From Deltaproteobacteria bacterium (GTDB taxonomy: Bacteria > Desulfobacterota > Binatia > JACPRU01): a stretch of 64,000 nt of DNA. Positions within the stretch are counted from its first letter, which is position 1; every line of letters begins with the position of its first letter. Shown piece by piece: positions 52,535-62,462 of the stretch. Below the pieces are notes generated by a model. It made no database searches. It was not told where the DNA came from and saw only the letters and a program-made list of their open reading frames with translations. Made by a program: the position numbers and the translations under genes. The stretch is from positions 1-64,000 of the forward strand of contig JACPRU010000018.1 in assembly GCA_016189835.1 (NCBI GenBank), written 5' to 3'.

Positions 52535-53329
52535 TCAGAGCGGCGCCAGGCGGCGAGCTACGGTCAGGAACCCGGTGTGCGCCACCATGCGGTGCTGGGG
52601 CCGGATCGACAGATCGCGCACGTGCCAGAAGCGCTGCAGGGTCTCGAAGGTCTCGACCGCCCCGAAGGCGGGGTGCTCGTCGAGACGGTCGACCAGCGAT
52701 TTCACCTGCAACACGGTCGGCACGTATCCGACCAGCACGCCCCCCGGCAGCAGCGCGCGCGCGGCCACGTCGAGCGCCCGCCAGGGCTCGGGGACGTCGA
52801 GGATCATGCGATCGATCCCGGTCTCGTCGATCGAGGCGTAGACGTCGCCCGGCTTGAGCGTCCACTGCGGGGCGTCGCCGAAGAAGCGCGCGACGTTGCG
52901 GCGCGCCATCGCGATGTGGTCGTCGCGGCAGTCGTAGGAGATCACCCGTCCGCCCGCGCCGACCGCCCGCAAGAGCGCGATCGTCAGCGCGCCGGGGCCG
53001 ACCCCGGCCTCGACGACGGTGGCGCCGGGAAAGACGTCTCCCCAGACCAGGATCGTGGCGACGTCCTTGGGGTAGATGACCTGCGCCTGCCGCGGCAGGT
53101 GCAGCACGAGGTCCGCGTAGGTGGGCCGCAGCACGAGGAACGTCTCGTTCGAGGAATTCGTCACCCGCCGGCCGTCCTGGTCTCCGATCAGGGCGTCGCA
53201 TTCGACGTGGCCGCCGCGCACCGGCACGCGGGTGCCGGCGCGCAGCGTGCGCAGGTAGCGCCGCTGCTTGCGGTCGATGAACAGCACGGCGTCGCCCGAG
53301 CGCAGCCGCTGGTCGCGCGAGGTTTCCAT
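52535..53329 (-). CDS. trmI: tRNA (adenine-58-N1)-methyltransferase
   Basis: 264 residues. An N-terminal beta domain (1-75, RYLRTLRAGTRVPVRGGHVE) and a SAM-binding Rossmann domain (VVEAGVGPGALTIALLRAVG, ISYDCRDDHIAMARRN, DRMILDVPEPW) match TrmI, which methylates A58 in the T-loop of tRNA. The DVPEPW block is the conserved active site. It is divergent from the ABC exporter genes. Confidence 0.94.
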   Translation of the reverse strand: METSRDQRLRSGDAVLFIDRKQRRYLRTLRAGTRVPVRGGHVECDALIGDQDGRRVTNSSNETFLVLRPTYADLVLHLPRQAQVIYPKDVATILVWGDVFPGATVVEAGVGPGALTIALLRAVGAGGRVISYDCRDDHIAMARRNVARFFGDAPQWTLKPGDVYASIDETGIDRMILDVPEPWRALDVAARALLPGGVLVGYVPTVLQVKSLVDRLDEHPAFGAVETFETLQRFWHVRDLSIRPQHRMVAHTGFLTVARRLAPL

Positions 53330-53422
53330 GCCGAGCCTTCTAGCAGAAGATTGGCGGGACGCCGCGAGCCGGTGGCGGCGCGGCTGGTCTCAGCTGGGAC
53401 GGGTCGCTACACTTGCGGGGAT

Positions 53423-55168
53423 ATGCGCCGTCTCCACGCCTACATGCACCGCTACCGGTGGCGGTACGTGTTCGGTTTGGCGTGCTTGCTGGTGACCGCC
53501 AGCCTGGCGATGCTCATCCCCTTCCTGCTCAAGCGCGCGGTCGAGGTCATCGAGCACGACCGCGCGCTCTCCGGCCTCTCCTTCTACGTGGCTCTGATCA
53601 TCGGCATGGCGATCGTGCAGGGCGTGGCGCGCACCTTCTCTCGCTTCGTGATCTTCAACATCGGGCGCGACATCGAGTACGACCTGCGCAACGACCTCTT
53701 CCGTCATCTCGAGACGCTGCCCCAGAGCTTCTACCAGCGCAGCCAGACCGGCGACCTCATGTCGCGCCTGGTGAACGACATCGGCGCGGTGCGCATGATG
53801 ATCGGCCCCGGGATCCTGAACTTCATCAACACCCCCATCTACTACGTCTACGCCGTGTCGATCATGGTGACGATCAGCGTGCCGCTCACGCTGCTGTCGC
53901 TCACGGCGTACCCCGTGGTGCTGTGGATCGTGAAACGGATGTCGCGCCAGCTCATGGAACGAACGGTGAAGGTGCAGGAGGGGCTGGCGGCGCTGTCCGC
54001 CCGCGCCCAGGAGAACCTCGCCGCGATGACCGTGGTGAAGGCGTACGCCCTCGAGGGGGCGGAAATCGCCCACTTCGAGAGGATGAACGGCGAATTCCAG
54101 GAGCAGAGCCTGGCGCTCGCGCGCGTGCGTGGCTTCATCGTGCCGGTGATGAAGCTGGTGTCGAGCGCGGGGATCCTGGTGGTGCTGTGGTTCGGCGGAT
54201 GGCAGGTGATCCGCGGCCGCATCGGCATCGGCGATCTGGTCGCGTTCATTGCCTACCTGCATCTGCTGGCCTGGCCGACGATGGCGCTCGGCTGGATGCT
54301 GTCGATCCTGCAGCGCGGCCGGGCGTCGATGAAGCGCCTCGAGCACATCTTCGCCGCCGACCCGGGGGTCGCCGGACCGCCCGCGGACGGCGAGGCGCCG
54401 GTCGAACGCGGAGAGCTCGAGCTCGAGAACGTGCGCTTCGCGTATCCCGGGATCCGCAAGTCCGCCCAAGTGCTCGACGGCGTTCGGCTGCGGGTCCCGG
54501 CCGGCGCGACGCTGGCGATCGTCGGCCGCACCGGCGCGGGCAAGACGACGCTCGTGCAGCTGATCCCGCGGCTCTTCGATCCACAGTCGGGCATCGTCCG
54601 CATCGACGGGCGCGACGTGCGGTCGCTGTCGCTGGCCACGCTGCGCCGCTCGCTCGGCGTCGTCCCGCAGGACCCGTTTCTGTTCTCCACGACCCTGCGC
54701 GACAACATCGCTTACGGCATCACCGGCAACGGCGACGCCGACGATCGGGTGCGCTGGGCGGCGTCGGTGGCCGGTCTGGGGGCGGATCTCGACGTGTTGC
54801 CCCGCGGACTCGAGACCCCGGTCGGCGAGCGCGGCATCACGCTGTCGGGCGGACAGAAGCAGCGCGTCACGCTGGCCCGCGCTCTGGCGATCGATCCCAA
54901 GATCCTGATCTTCGACGACGCGCTGTCGAGCGTCGACAGCGAGACCGAGCGCTGCATCCTGCGCCAGCTCCGCGAATCGTTTCCCGGCCGCACCCGCATC
55001 GTGATCTCTCACCGGCTGTCGACCGTGCGCGGCGCCGACACGATCGTCGTGCTGGACGGCGGCGCCATCGTCGAGAGCGGCACGCACGAGGATCTCATGC
55101 GCCGCGGCGGCGTGTACGCGGAGATGTTCGAGGAGCAGATCGTCGAGAGCGAGCTGGAGACGCTGTGA
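53423..55168 (+). CDS. ABC exporter half-transporter, degenerate NBD partner
   Basis: 581 residues from ATG 53423. Six membrane helices (about 20-300) are fused to an ATPase domain. Walker A is GRTGAGKTT (368 on) and the signature LSGGQKQR (474-478) is standard. After Walker B, LIFDDALSSVD has Asp at 499 where the catalytic Glu should be. The next gene supplies the intact Walker B. This is the usual pattern of heterodimeric exporters such as MdlAB and LmrCD. Cargo unknown. Confidence 0.93.
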   Translation: MRRLHAYMHRYRWRYVFGLACLLVTASLAMLIPFLLKRAVEVIEHDRALSGLSFYVALIIGMAIVQGVARTFSRFVIFNIGRDIEYDLRNDLFRHLETLPQSFYQRSQTGDLMSRLVNDIGAVRMMIGPGILNFINTPIYYVYAVSIMVTISVPLTLLSLTAYPVVLWIVKRMSRQLMERTVKVQEGLAALSARAQENLAAMTVVKAYALEGAEIAHFERMNGEFQEQSLALARVRGFIVPVMKLVSSAGILVVLWFGGWQVIRGRIGIGDLVAFIAYLHLLAWPTMALGWMLSILQRGRASMKRLEHIFAADPGVAGPPADGEAPVERGELELENVRFAYPGIRKSAQVLDGVRLRVPAGATLAIVGRTGAGKTTLVQLIPRLFDPQSGIVRIDGRDVRSLSLATLRRSLGVVPQDPFLFSTTLRDNIAYGITGNGDADDRVRWAASVAGLGADLDVLPRGLETPVGERGITLSGGQKQRVTLARALAIDPKILIFDDALSSVDSETERCILRQLRESFPGRTRIVISHRLSTVRGADTIVVLDGGAIVESGTHEDLMRRGGVYAEMFEEQIVESELETL

Positions 55169-57051
55169 CGACGGCGAGCGAAGCCCAGGCCGAGATCGAT
55201 CGCGACGAGATCAGCGGCAAGGCCTACGACCTGCGCCTGATGCGCCGCCTGCTCGGCTACGTCGCGCCCTACCGCGGCCCCTTCGCGCTGTCGGTCCTCT
55301 GTCTGATGCTGAGCTCCATCGCCCTGCTCGCGCAGCCCTACCTGCTGAAGATCGCCATCGACCGTTCGATGGCCGCCAAGGACCTGGTGGGACTGTCGGG
55401 CATGGCCGCGCTGTTCGTGGTGGCGGCGGTCGTCGAGCTCGCGTTCTTCTACGGAAACTACTACCTGACGATGCTGGTCGCGCAGCGGGCGCTCTCCGAC
55501 CTGCGAGTCGAGGTCTTCGCCCACCTCCAGCGTCTGCCGATCGCCTACTTCGATCGCCATCCGGTCGGCCGGCTGGTCACCCGCATGACCACCGACGTCG
55601 ACGTGATCAACGAGATGTTCGCCGCCGGCGCGCTGACGATCGTGATGGACGGCCTCACGCTGCTCGGCATCGTCGCGATCCTCTTCCACCTGCACGCGAC
55701 GCTGGCGCTGGTCACGCTGTCGCTGATGCCGCTGATGGCGCTCGCCATCAACTTCTTCCGCATCCAGGCGCGCCAGTCCTACCGGCTGATCCGCGAGCGC
55801 ATCGCCCGCATCAACGCCTTCCTCCAGGAGCACATCTCGGGCATGGCGATCGTGCAGCTGTTCGCCCGCGAGGCGCGGACCTTTCGCGAGTTCGACCAGC
55901 TGAACGACGCGCATCGCCAGGCGAACCACCTGTCGAACGTCTACGAGGCCGCGCTGTTCTCGATGGTGGAGGCGGTGAGCTCGATCTCGATCGCGCTCAC
56001 GGTCTGGTACGCGAGCGGGCGGATCGTCGCCGGCGCGATCGCCCTGGGCACGCTGGTGGCGTTCGTCGAGTACATCCAGAAGTTCTTCATCCCGATCCGC
56101 GACTTCTCCACCAAGTACGCGGTGATGCAGTCGGCGATGGCGGCCGCCGAGCGAGTGTTTCAGCTGCTCGACACGCCGCTGCCCCCGGCGCAGGAGCGCC
56201 GGCACGCGCCGGCGCGGGTCGCCGGTCGAGTGGACTTCGAAGGGGTGTGGTTCGCCTACAAGCCGACGGGCCGGGAGTCCGCGGCTCGGGCGCGCGAGCC
56301 TGTTCCTCGGGCGGCGGGGGCTCACGGCCCCGACTGGGTGCTGCGCGACGTCTCGTTCTCGGTCGCTCCCGGGGAGACCGTGGCGATCGTCGGCGCCACG
56401 GGCTCGGGGAAGACCACGCTGATCAAGCTGCTCGCCGGCTTCTACGACGTGCAGAAGGGATCCGTGAAGATCGACGGCGTCGACGTCCGGGAATGGCAGC
56501 TCGAGCGCTTGCGGCGCAGCGTCGGCATCGTGCTCCAGGACGTGATGCTGTTCTCGGGGGACGTCGCCTACAACATCACTCTCGGTCGCCCGGAAATCGG
56601 CGCCGCGCGCATGGAGGCGGCGGCGCGCGCGGTGCACGCCCACCCGTTCGTCGCGCGATTGCCCGGCGGCTACGCCGAGCGCGTGCGCGAGCGCGGCAAC
56701 AACTTCTCGACCGGGCAGCGACAGCTGCTGTCCTTCGCCCGGGCGCTGGCGTACGACCCGGCGATCCTCGTGCTCGACGAGGCGACCTCCAGCGTCGATC
56801 CGGAGACCGAGGCGCTGATCCAGGACGCGCTCGATCGGCTGCTCCAGAATCGCACCGCGATCCTCATCGCTCATCGCCTGTCGACGATCGAGCGCGCCGA
56901 CCGCATCGTCGTTCTCCACCGCGGCGAGGTGCGGGAGATCGGCACCCACGCGGAGCTGCTCGCCCGCGGCGGGATCTACGCCAAGCTCCATCGGCTGCAG
57001 TTCGCCGCGCATGCGGGGCGGGAGGCGGAGGCCGCGGAGATCCAGGAGTGA
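55165..57051 (+). CDS. ABC exporter half-transporter, catalytic NBD partner
   Basis: 628 residues from GTG 55165, overlapping its partner by GTGA. The membrane domain (about 25-320) precedes an ATPase domain with Walker A GATGSGKTT (410 on) and Walker B LVLDEATSSVD with Glu539. Its signature is altered: STGQRQ (515-520) instead of LSGGQ. The good site is formed by this Walker B and the partner's LSGGQ. An insertion (about 370-392) lies before Walker A. It overlaps the next gene by GTGA. Confidence 0.93.
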   Translation: MTTASEAQAEIDRDEISGKAYDLRLMRRLLGYVAPYRGPFALSVLCLMLSSIALLAQPYLLKIAIDRSMAAKDLVGLSGMAALFVVAAVVELAFFYGNYYLTMLVAQRALSDLRVEVFAHLQRLPIAYFDRHPVGRLVTRMTTDVDVINEMFAAGALTIVMDGLTLLGIVAILFHLHATLALVTLSLMPLMALAINFFRIQARQSYRLIRERIARINAFLQEHISGMAIVQLFAREARTFREFDQLNDAHRQANHLSNVYEAALFSMVEAVSSISIALTVWYASGRIVAGAIALGTLVAFVEYIQKFFIPIRDFSTKYAVMQSAMAAAERVFQLLDTPLPPAQERRHAPARVAGRVDFEGVWFAYKPTGRESAARAREPVPRAAGAHGPDWVLRDVSFSVAPGETVAIVGATGSGKTTLIKLLAGFYDVQKGSVKIDGVDVREWQLERLRRSVGIVLQDVMLFSGDVAYNITLGRPEIGAARMEAAARAVHAHPFVARLPGGYAERVRERGNNFSTGQRQLLSFARALAYDPAILVLDEATSSVDPETEALIQDALDRLLQNRTAILIAHRLSTIERADRIVVLHRGEVREIGTHAELLARGGIYAKLHRLQFAAHAGREAEAAEIQE

Positions 57052-58166
57052 CGGCGCTGCGCGCGCTCGCGCTCGCCGTGGCCGCCGGGCTGGCGAGCGG
57101 CTGCTCCGCCGGCTACGTGGCGCGGGCCGCCTACGAGGAGGCACGCATTCTCTGGCGCCGCCAGCCGATCGAGCAGGTCCTCGAGCGGCCGAGCCTCCCG
57201 GACGCCGAGAAGCGCAAGCTCCAGCTCGTGCTCGAGGTGCGCCGCTACGCCGAGGAGCACGTCGGGCTCAGCGTCGGCGGCAGCTTCCGGTCGATCTCGC
57301 GCATCGACGGCGGGGCGGTGGTGCAGCTGCTGGTCGCGTCGCGACGCGATCGGCTCGAGCCGCGCACCTGGTGGTTTCCGATCGTCGGCCGGGTTCCGTA
57401 CAAGGGGTTCTTCTCGAAGCCGGCAGCCGCGGCGGCGGCCGCGGCGCTCGAGCGCGAGGGCTACGACACCCACGTCCGGCCGGCGATCGCGTTCTCGACG
57501 CTCGGCTGGTTCGACGATCCGCTGCCGTCGCTGCTCCTGCAGCGGGACGAGGTCACGCTGGCCGAGGTGATCTTTCACGAGCTGTTCCACAACACGCTGT
57601 TCCTGCCCGGCGAGGTGACGTTCGACGAATCGGCCGCGACCTTCGTGGGCCACCGGGCGGCCGTGGAGTTCTTCTGCTCCGGGGAGCGGGCGGCGAGCCC
57701 GCAGTGCGCGCAGGCGACGCAGGACTGGCGAGACACGCTGACCATTGCCGCCGCTCTGGCCGACGGGATCTCGCGGCTGGAGAGCTTTTACGCCGCGCGC
57801 CCCGCGGGGGCGGAGCTCGAGGAGGGCCGGCGACGCGCCTTCGCGGAGATCCGCGAGCGCCTGCGCAGCCTGAAGCTCCAACCCGGCCGCCGCGCGGACT
57901 TCGCCGCGGGGCCGATCAACAACGCGAGCCTGCTCGAGCAGCGCGTGTACCTGCGCGACCTCGACCTCTTCGAGATGCTCTACCGGCGCGAGCGCAGCCT
58001 GCCGGCCGCGGTGCGGCTGCTGTGCACGGCGGCGGCCAAGGGCGGAGACCCGTTCGGCCGCCTGCGCGAGGCGCTGGCCGAGCCCCCCCCGGGGGACGTC
58101 GTTCCGCCGCGCCCCGCTCGCGCGGGAGAATTCTCGCCGACGGATGTCGGTTATACCCGCCAGTAG
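57048..58166 (+). CDS. Predicted zinc aminopeptidase lipoprotein
   Basis: 372 residues from GTG 57048, overlapping the exporter by GTGA. The signal ends in the lipobox ASGC at about residue 19 (ALAVAAGLASGCSAGY). The metal-binding motif is HELFH (177-181), followed by TFDESAATFVGHRAA with a possible third ligand. It matches the PF10023 predicted aminopeptidase family. Its coupling to the exporter suggests related cargo or envelope work, but that is inference. Confidence 0.85.
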   Translation: MTALRALALAVAAGLASGCSAGYVARAAYEEARILWRRQPIEQVLERPSLPDAEKRKLQLVLEVRRYAEEHVGLSVGGSFRSISRIDGGAVVQLLVASRRDRLEPRTWWFPIVGRVPYKGFFSKPAAAAAAAALEREGYDTHVRPAIAFSTLGWFDDPLPSLLLQRDEVTLAEVIFHELFHNTLFLPGEVTFDESAATFVGHRAAVEFFCSGERAASPQCAQATQDWRDTLTIAAALADGISRLESFYAARPAGAELEEGRRRAFAEIRERLRSLKLQPGRRADFAAGPINNASLLEQRVYLRDLDLFEMLYRRERSLPAAVRLLCTAAAKGGDPFGRLREALAEPPPGDVVPPRPARAGEFSPTDVGYTRQ

Positions 58167-58167
58167 C

Positions 58168-58186
58168 AAGATGGCGGCGCCATTTT
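58168..58186 (+). terminator. Candidate terminator after the aminopeptidase gene
   Basis: ATGGC-GGC-GCCAT with flanking A/T pairs and a TTTT tail begins 2 bases after the stop. The stem is about 5-9 bp and the T-run is short. Confidence 0.5.
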
Positions 58187-58212
58187 GTCGCCACCCTCCG
58201 ATAGCGTATTCT
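58185..58212 (+). promoter_or_regulatory. Candidate sigma-70 promoter for pilB-like gene
   Basis: TTGTCG (58185-58190), a 16-base spacer and TATTCT (58207-58212) lie 54 bases upstream of the ATG at 58267. The -35 box overlaps the terminator tail. Confidence 0.4.
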
Positions 58213-58266
58213 GCTTAGGATCCTCGCGAGGCAACAAGAGGAGACGAGCCTGACGAAGGAACCGAT

Positions 58267-59961
58267 ATGTCGACGATAGGTGGTTTGCTGATCAAGAAGT
58301 CGATGCTGACCGCCGAGCAGCTCGTCCAAGCGAAGAACGACCAGCAGCAGAAAGGCGGGCCGCTGGTCGCCAGCCTGATCCGGCTCGGGCTGATCCGCGA
58401 CGAGGATCTCCTGATGTGTCTGCATCAGGAGTACCGATTGCCGATCCTCGACCTGCAGTCGATCGAGCCGAGCCCGGAGGTGCTGCGCCTGATTCCCTCG
58501 GCGCTCGCCCAGAAACACCACGTGCTGCCGATCAGCCGCAACGGATCGATTCTCACCCTGGCCGTCGCCGATCCCTCGCACCTGGCCGCGTTCAACGAGG
58601 TCAAGTTCCTGTCGGGCTGCGACGTGAAGGTGGTTCTCGCGCAGGCGGGAGCGATCGACAAGGCGATCCAGAAGCACTACAGCCAGAGCGCCCAGGCCTA
58701 CGAGGAAGTGCTCGCCAAGCTCGAGGCCGAGAAGCCGTCGGACAGCGGCATCGAGATCGACGAGATGCAGCGGGCGAGCGAGGACGCGCCCGTCGTCCGT
58801 CTGGTCTCGACGTTGATGTCGGATGCGATCGAGAAGCGCGCCAGCGACATCCACATCGAGCCGTACGAGGACGGGCTGCGCGTGCGCTTCCGCATCGACG
58901 GCGTGCTCCACGAGGTGATGCAGCCGCCGGTGCGCCTCAAGGCGGCGATCGCCTCGCGCATCAAGGTCATGGCCGCGCTCGACATCGCCGAGCGGCGGCT
59001 GCCGCAGGACGGCGTGATCAAGTTGAAGGCGTCGGGGAATCGAGAGATCAACTTCCGCATCTCGGTGCTGCCGACCGTGTTCGGCGAGAAGGTCGTGCTG
59101 CGCGTGCTCGCCAAGGGGAACCTGCAGTACGACCTCGACAAGCTCGGCATGGAGGAGCCCGCGCTGCGTACGTTCAAGAAGGCGATCGCCGAGCCCTCCG
59201 GCATGGTGCTCGTCACCGGCCCCACGGGCAGCGGCAAGACGACGACGCTCTACTCCGCGCTGGCCGCGCTGAACAAGGAGGAGCGTAACATCTCGTCGGC
59301 CGAAGACCCGGTGGAAATCTACATGCGGGGCATCAACCAGGTGAAGATCAGCGAGGACATCGGCCTGACCTTCGCGGCGGTGCTGCGCTCGTTCCTGCGC
59401 CAGGACCCCGACGTGCTGATGGTCGGCGAGATCCGCGACTTCGAGACCATCGAGATCGCGGTCAAGGCGGCGCTCACCGGCCACCTCGTGCTGTCCACGC
59501 TGCACACCAACGACGCGCCGTCGACGATCGGCCGGATGCTCAACATGGGAGTCGACGCCTTTCTGGTCTCTTCGTCGTTGAACCTGATCGTCGCCCAGCG
59601 CCTGGCGCGCGTGATCTGCCCGCACTGCAAGGTGCCGATCGAGGAGTATCCGCGCGAGGCGCTGCGCGACGTCGGCTTCCGCGAGGACGAGCTCGACACG
59701 CTCACGCTCTATCAAGGCCGCGGCTGCGAGGAGTGCTCCAACACGGGTTACCAGGGGAGGCTGGCCTTCTACGAGGTGCTGCCGATGACCGAGGAGATGC
59801 GCAGCCTGGTGATCGCCCACTCCACCAGCGACGAGATCCGGCGGCGGGCGATTTCGCAGGGGATGGTCACGCTGCGCGAGGGCGGCCTGCAGAAGGCCCG
59901 CGAGGGCCAGACGACGATCGAGGAGGTGCTGCGGGTGACCTCCTCGGACACCCCGACCTGA
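58267..59961 (+). CDS. Type IV pilus/T2SS-family assembly ATPase, PilB-like
   Basis: 564 residues. MshEN domain (1-140), Walker A TGPTGSGKTTTLY (about 317-330), Asp box NISSAEDPVE, Walker B DPDVLMVGEIRDFET and two CxxC pairs (CPHC, CEEC) are present. The NISSAEDPVE text is closer to PilB than to GspE. It has no other pilus genes beside it in the window. It is convergent with the ABC-2 permease. Confidence 0.92.
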   Translation: MSTIGGLLIKKSMLTAEQLVQAKNDQQQKGGPLVASLIRLGLIRDEDLLMCLHQEYRLPILDLQSIEPSPEVLRLIPSALAQKHHVLPISRNGSILTLAVADPSHLAAFNEVKFLSGCDVKVVLAQAGAIDKAIQKHYSQSAQAYEEVLAKLEAEKPSDSGIEIDEMQRASEDAPVVRLVSTLMSDAIEKRASDIHIEPYEDGLRVRFRIDGVLHEVMQPPVRLKAAIASRIKVMAALDIAERRLPQDGVIKLKASGNREINFRISVLPTVFGEKVVLRVLAKGNLQYDLDKLGMEEPALRTFKKAIAEPSGMVLVTGPTGSGKTTTLYSALAALNKEERNISSAEDPVEIYMRGINQVKISEDIGLTFAAVLRSFLRQDPDVLMVGEIRDFETIEIAVKAALTGHLVLSTLHTNDAPSTIGRMLNMGVDAFLVSSSLNLIVAQRLARVICPHCKVPIEEYPREALRDVGFREDELDTLTLYQGRGCEECSNTGYQGRLAFYEVLPMTEEMRSLVIAHSTSDEIRRRAISQGMVTLREGGLQKAREGQTTIEEVLRVTSSDTPT

Positions 59962-59970
59962 CGCCGCCCG

Positions 59971-61662
59971 TCACTCGCGGCGGCTCTCCAGCGCGCGGAT
60001 GCCGATGCGGGCGGCCGCTGCGAAAACCGCGACGTCGATCAGCGCGACCGCGGCGAAGCTCGCGGCGATGCCGATCCGCTGCCCGGCGGACAGCGGGCGG
60101 TCGAGCAGTCGCGACGCCAGCAGGGTCCACAGCGGCCAGGCTTCGAGGACGACGTTCACACCGATGAACAGGATGGCGAGGATCATGTAGGCCACGCCGC
60201 CGAAGCTCGACGGGATCTTGGCCGCGTTCTCGTAGTCGAACTGCGGGTAGAGGCTGCCGAGGCACAGGCCGAGCGCGGCGATGCCGAGCGTCATCAGCGC
60301 GAGCGTGACCGCCGACACCCACATCGTCACCGGGTTCACGCCGAGCGCCCGGTTGCTCAGCACCAGCAGGACCAGGCCGAGCGCGGCGAGCGGGCCGACG
60401 CCGCTCCACAGCTTGCTCCACCACACGCGGCGCAGCTCGAGCGGAGCGCTCTGCAGGATCCAGAACGCCCGCCCCTCGAGGCTGATCGCCGGGTAGAGGA
60501 ACCGCACGGCCACCGCGGCGATGACGAAGCCGGCGAGCGCCAGATTGAGAAACGCCAGCGCGTGCTCGAGGTAGAACCGGGCCAGGAACGCACCGGCGCG
60601 GGGCAGCACGCGGAAGTTGTAGACGTAGACGACGACGAGGGCGCCGAGCAGCACGAGCTGGGACCACTGCGTGGGGTCGCGCCAGAACGTCTTCACGTCC
60701 TTGACGATCAGCGCCCGCGACACCGGGGCGATCGGCAAGCGCGAGGACCAGCGGTCCCAGAGCGCCAGCCGCGTCACGCGCGCCCGCTTGGCCTGCTGCG
60801 CGCGCGACCAACCGCCGGCGTAGACGCGCTCGGCCACCATCGAGCAGCCGACGAGGGCGGCCGCCGCGCTGGTCGCCAGCGCGAGATACGCGAGCCCCGA
60901 CTGCTGGCCGGGGCGGGGGGCGAAGAACGGGATCAGCGCCGCCGCCGCCCAGCTGCTCGGCAGGTAGGGCGACGTCGGCGCCTGGACCGCGGCGAGGAAT
61001 TGCAGGAAGTCGGCGAAGGCCTCCGGGTGCACCAGCCGCTCCGGCCGCAGGAAGCGCAGGGAGAGGTACAGCAATGCCACGGCGAGGACGGACAGCAGGA
61101 GCAGCACGTCGCGGGTATTGCGCGCGGGGAACACGCGCACGAGCAGCATGGTGAGCGCCACGCCGAGCGCGCACGGCAGGACGAGGAACGGCGGCAGCAC
61201 CGCGGCGACGGCGAGGTAGAAGCCGGCGCCGGCGTGGTGCACGACGCCGTAGGCGAGGAAGATCGGCAGGCCGAACAGCACGATCATCCACGACGAGTCC
61301 CACAGCGTTTCGAGGAAGCGGCCGGCGTGCAGCGAGGCCGCGGGCAGGGGCGAGGCGAGCAGCAGGCCGAGATCCTCCGACAGGTAATACGTCGAGAGCG
61401 CCGTGACGACGTTCGAGAACAGCAGGATGGAGAAGAACGACAGCAGCACCAGGTCGAGCAGGCGCTCGGCCAGCACCGGGCCGAGCTCGGGAACCCCCTG
61501 GAAGTAGGCGAGCACCCGGGCGAAGAAGACGAAGATGGCGGCCCAGAAGATCGCGCCGAGCGCGAGCAGCGCCGTGCTGCGGCGCCGCTCACCGCCGCCG
61601 GCACGGCGCCATCGACCGCGCAAGGCGAGCCATCGCGGGCGGAGCAGGCCGAGCCCCGACAT
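59971..61662 (-). CDS. ABC-2 type transporter permease
   Basis: 563 residues with about 12-14 membrane segments. It follows its ATPase after 9 bases. The sequence lacks enzyme motifs; the region WRDPTQWSQLVLLGALVVVY is typical of large ABC-2 permeases in which the permease halves are fused. Substrate unknown. Confidence 0.85.
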   Translation of the reverse strand: MSGLGLLRPRWLALRGRWRRAGGGERRRSTALLALGAIFWAAIFVFFARVLAYFQGVPELGPVLAERLLDLVLLSFFSILLFSNVVTALSTYYLSEDLGLLLASPLPAASLHAGRFLETLWDSSWMIVLFGLPIFLAYGVVHHAGAGFYLAVAAVLPPFLVLPCALGVALTMLLVRVFPARNTRDVLLLLSVLAVALLYLSLRFLRPERLVHPEAFADFLQFLAAVQAPTSPYLPSSWAAAALIPFFAPRPGQQSGLAYLALATSAAAALVGCSMVAERVYAGGWSRAQQAKRARVTRLALWDRWSSRLPIAPVSRALIVKDVKTFWRDPTQWSQLVLLGALVVVYVYNFRVLPRAGAFLARFYLEHALAFLNLALAGFVIAAVAVRFLYPAISLEGRAFWILQSAPLELRRVWWSKLWSGVGPLAALGLVLLVLSNRALGVNPVTMWVSAVTLALMTLGIAALGLCLGSLYPQFDYENAAKIPSSFGGVAYMILAILFIGVNVVLEAWPLWTLLASRLLDRPLSAGQRIGIAASFAAVALIDVAVFAAAARIGIRALESRRE

Positions 61663-61671
61663 CCCCCGGCC

Positions 61672-62427
61672 TCAGGCCCTCAGCGCCTGGATGACCTCGA
61701 GGAGATCCTCGGCGCCGGTGAGCTTCAGGAAGATCTCCTCGAGGCCGGCGCCGTCGCCCACGCGGGCGCGCAGCTCGGCAAGCGTGCCGACGGCGACGAG
61801 GTGCGCCGACCGGATGATGCCGATGCGGTCGCACAGCGCCTCGGCGATCTCGAGGCTGTGCGTGGAGAGAAACAGCGTGGCGCCGCGGTCGGCGAGCGAG
61901 CGCAGCGTCGCGCGCAGCACCCGCGCGCCGCGCGGGTCCATGCCGACCATCGGCTCGTCGACCACGAGGACGCTCGGCTCGTGCAGCAGCGCCGCGGTGA
62001 AGGCGAGGCGCTGCTTCATTCCGTGGGAAAAGCTCTCGATCAGCTCCCCCGACCAGTCCGCGAGGTCGAAGGTCTCGAGCAGCTCCGCGATGCGCGCCTC
62101 GCGCGCGGGCCCGGCGACTTCGTAGAGGTCGCCGCAGAAGCGCAGGAACTCCACCGCGGTCAGCTTCTCGTAGAGAAACGGACGATCGGGGACGAAGCCG
62201 CACAGCCGCTTGGCCTCGAGCGGCTGTTCGGCGAGATCGAAGCCGCCGAGCCGGATGCGTCCCGCGGTCGGTTGCAGCAGGCCCATCATCATGCGGATCG
62301 TCGTCGTCTTGCCGGCTGCGTTGGGGCCGAGGAAGCCGAAGATCTCGCCGCGAGACACTCGCAGCGAGAGGTCCTTCACCGCCGTGAACTCGCCGTAGCG
62401 CTTGGTCAGCCGCTCGAGCTCGATCAT
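61672..62427 (-). CDS. ABC transporter ATP-binding protein
   Basis: 251 residues. Walker A is LGPNAAGKTTTIRMMMGLL, the signature is SHGMKQRL, Walker B is VLVVDEPMVGMDP, and H-loop text is STHSLE. It is the CcmA/DrrA type that pairs with ABC-2 permeases. It starts 35 bases after a palindromic repeat that follows the transglutaminase gene. Confidence 0.95.
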   Translation of the reverse strand: MIELERLTKRYGEFTAVKDLSLRVSRGEIFGFLGPNAAGKTTTIRMMMGLLQPTAGRIRLGGFDLAEQPLEAKRLCGFVPDRPFLYEKLTAVEFLRFCGDLYEVAGPAREARIAELLETFDLADWSGELIESFSHGMKQRLAFTAALLHEPSVLVVDEPMVGMDPRGARVLRATLRSLADRGATLFLSTHSLEIAEALCDRIGIIRSAHLVAVGTLAELRARVGDGAGLEEIFLKLTGAEDLLEVIQALRA

Positions 62428-62462
62428 CGCACGCCCAGGCTAGCGCTTGCCCGCGCCGCGAA

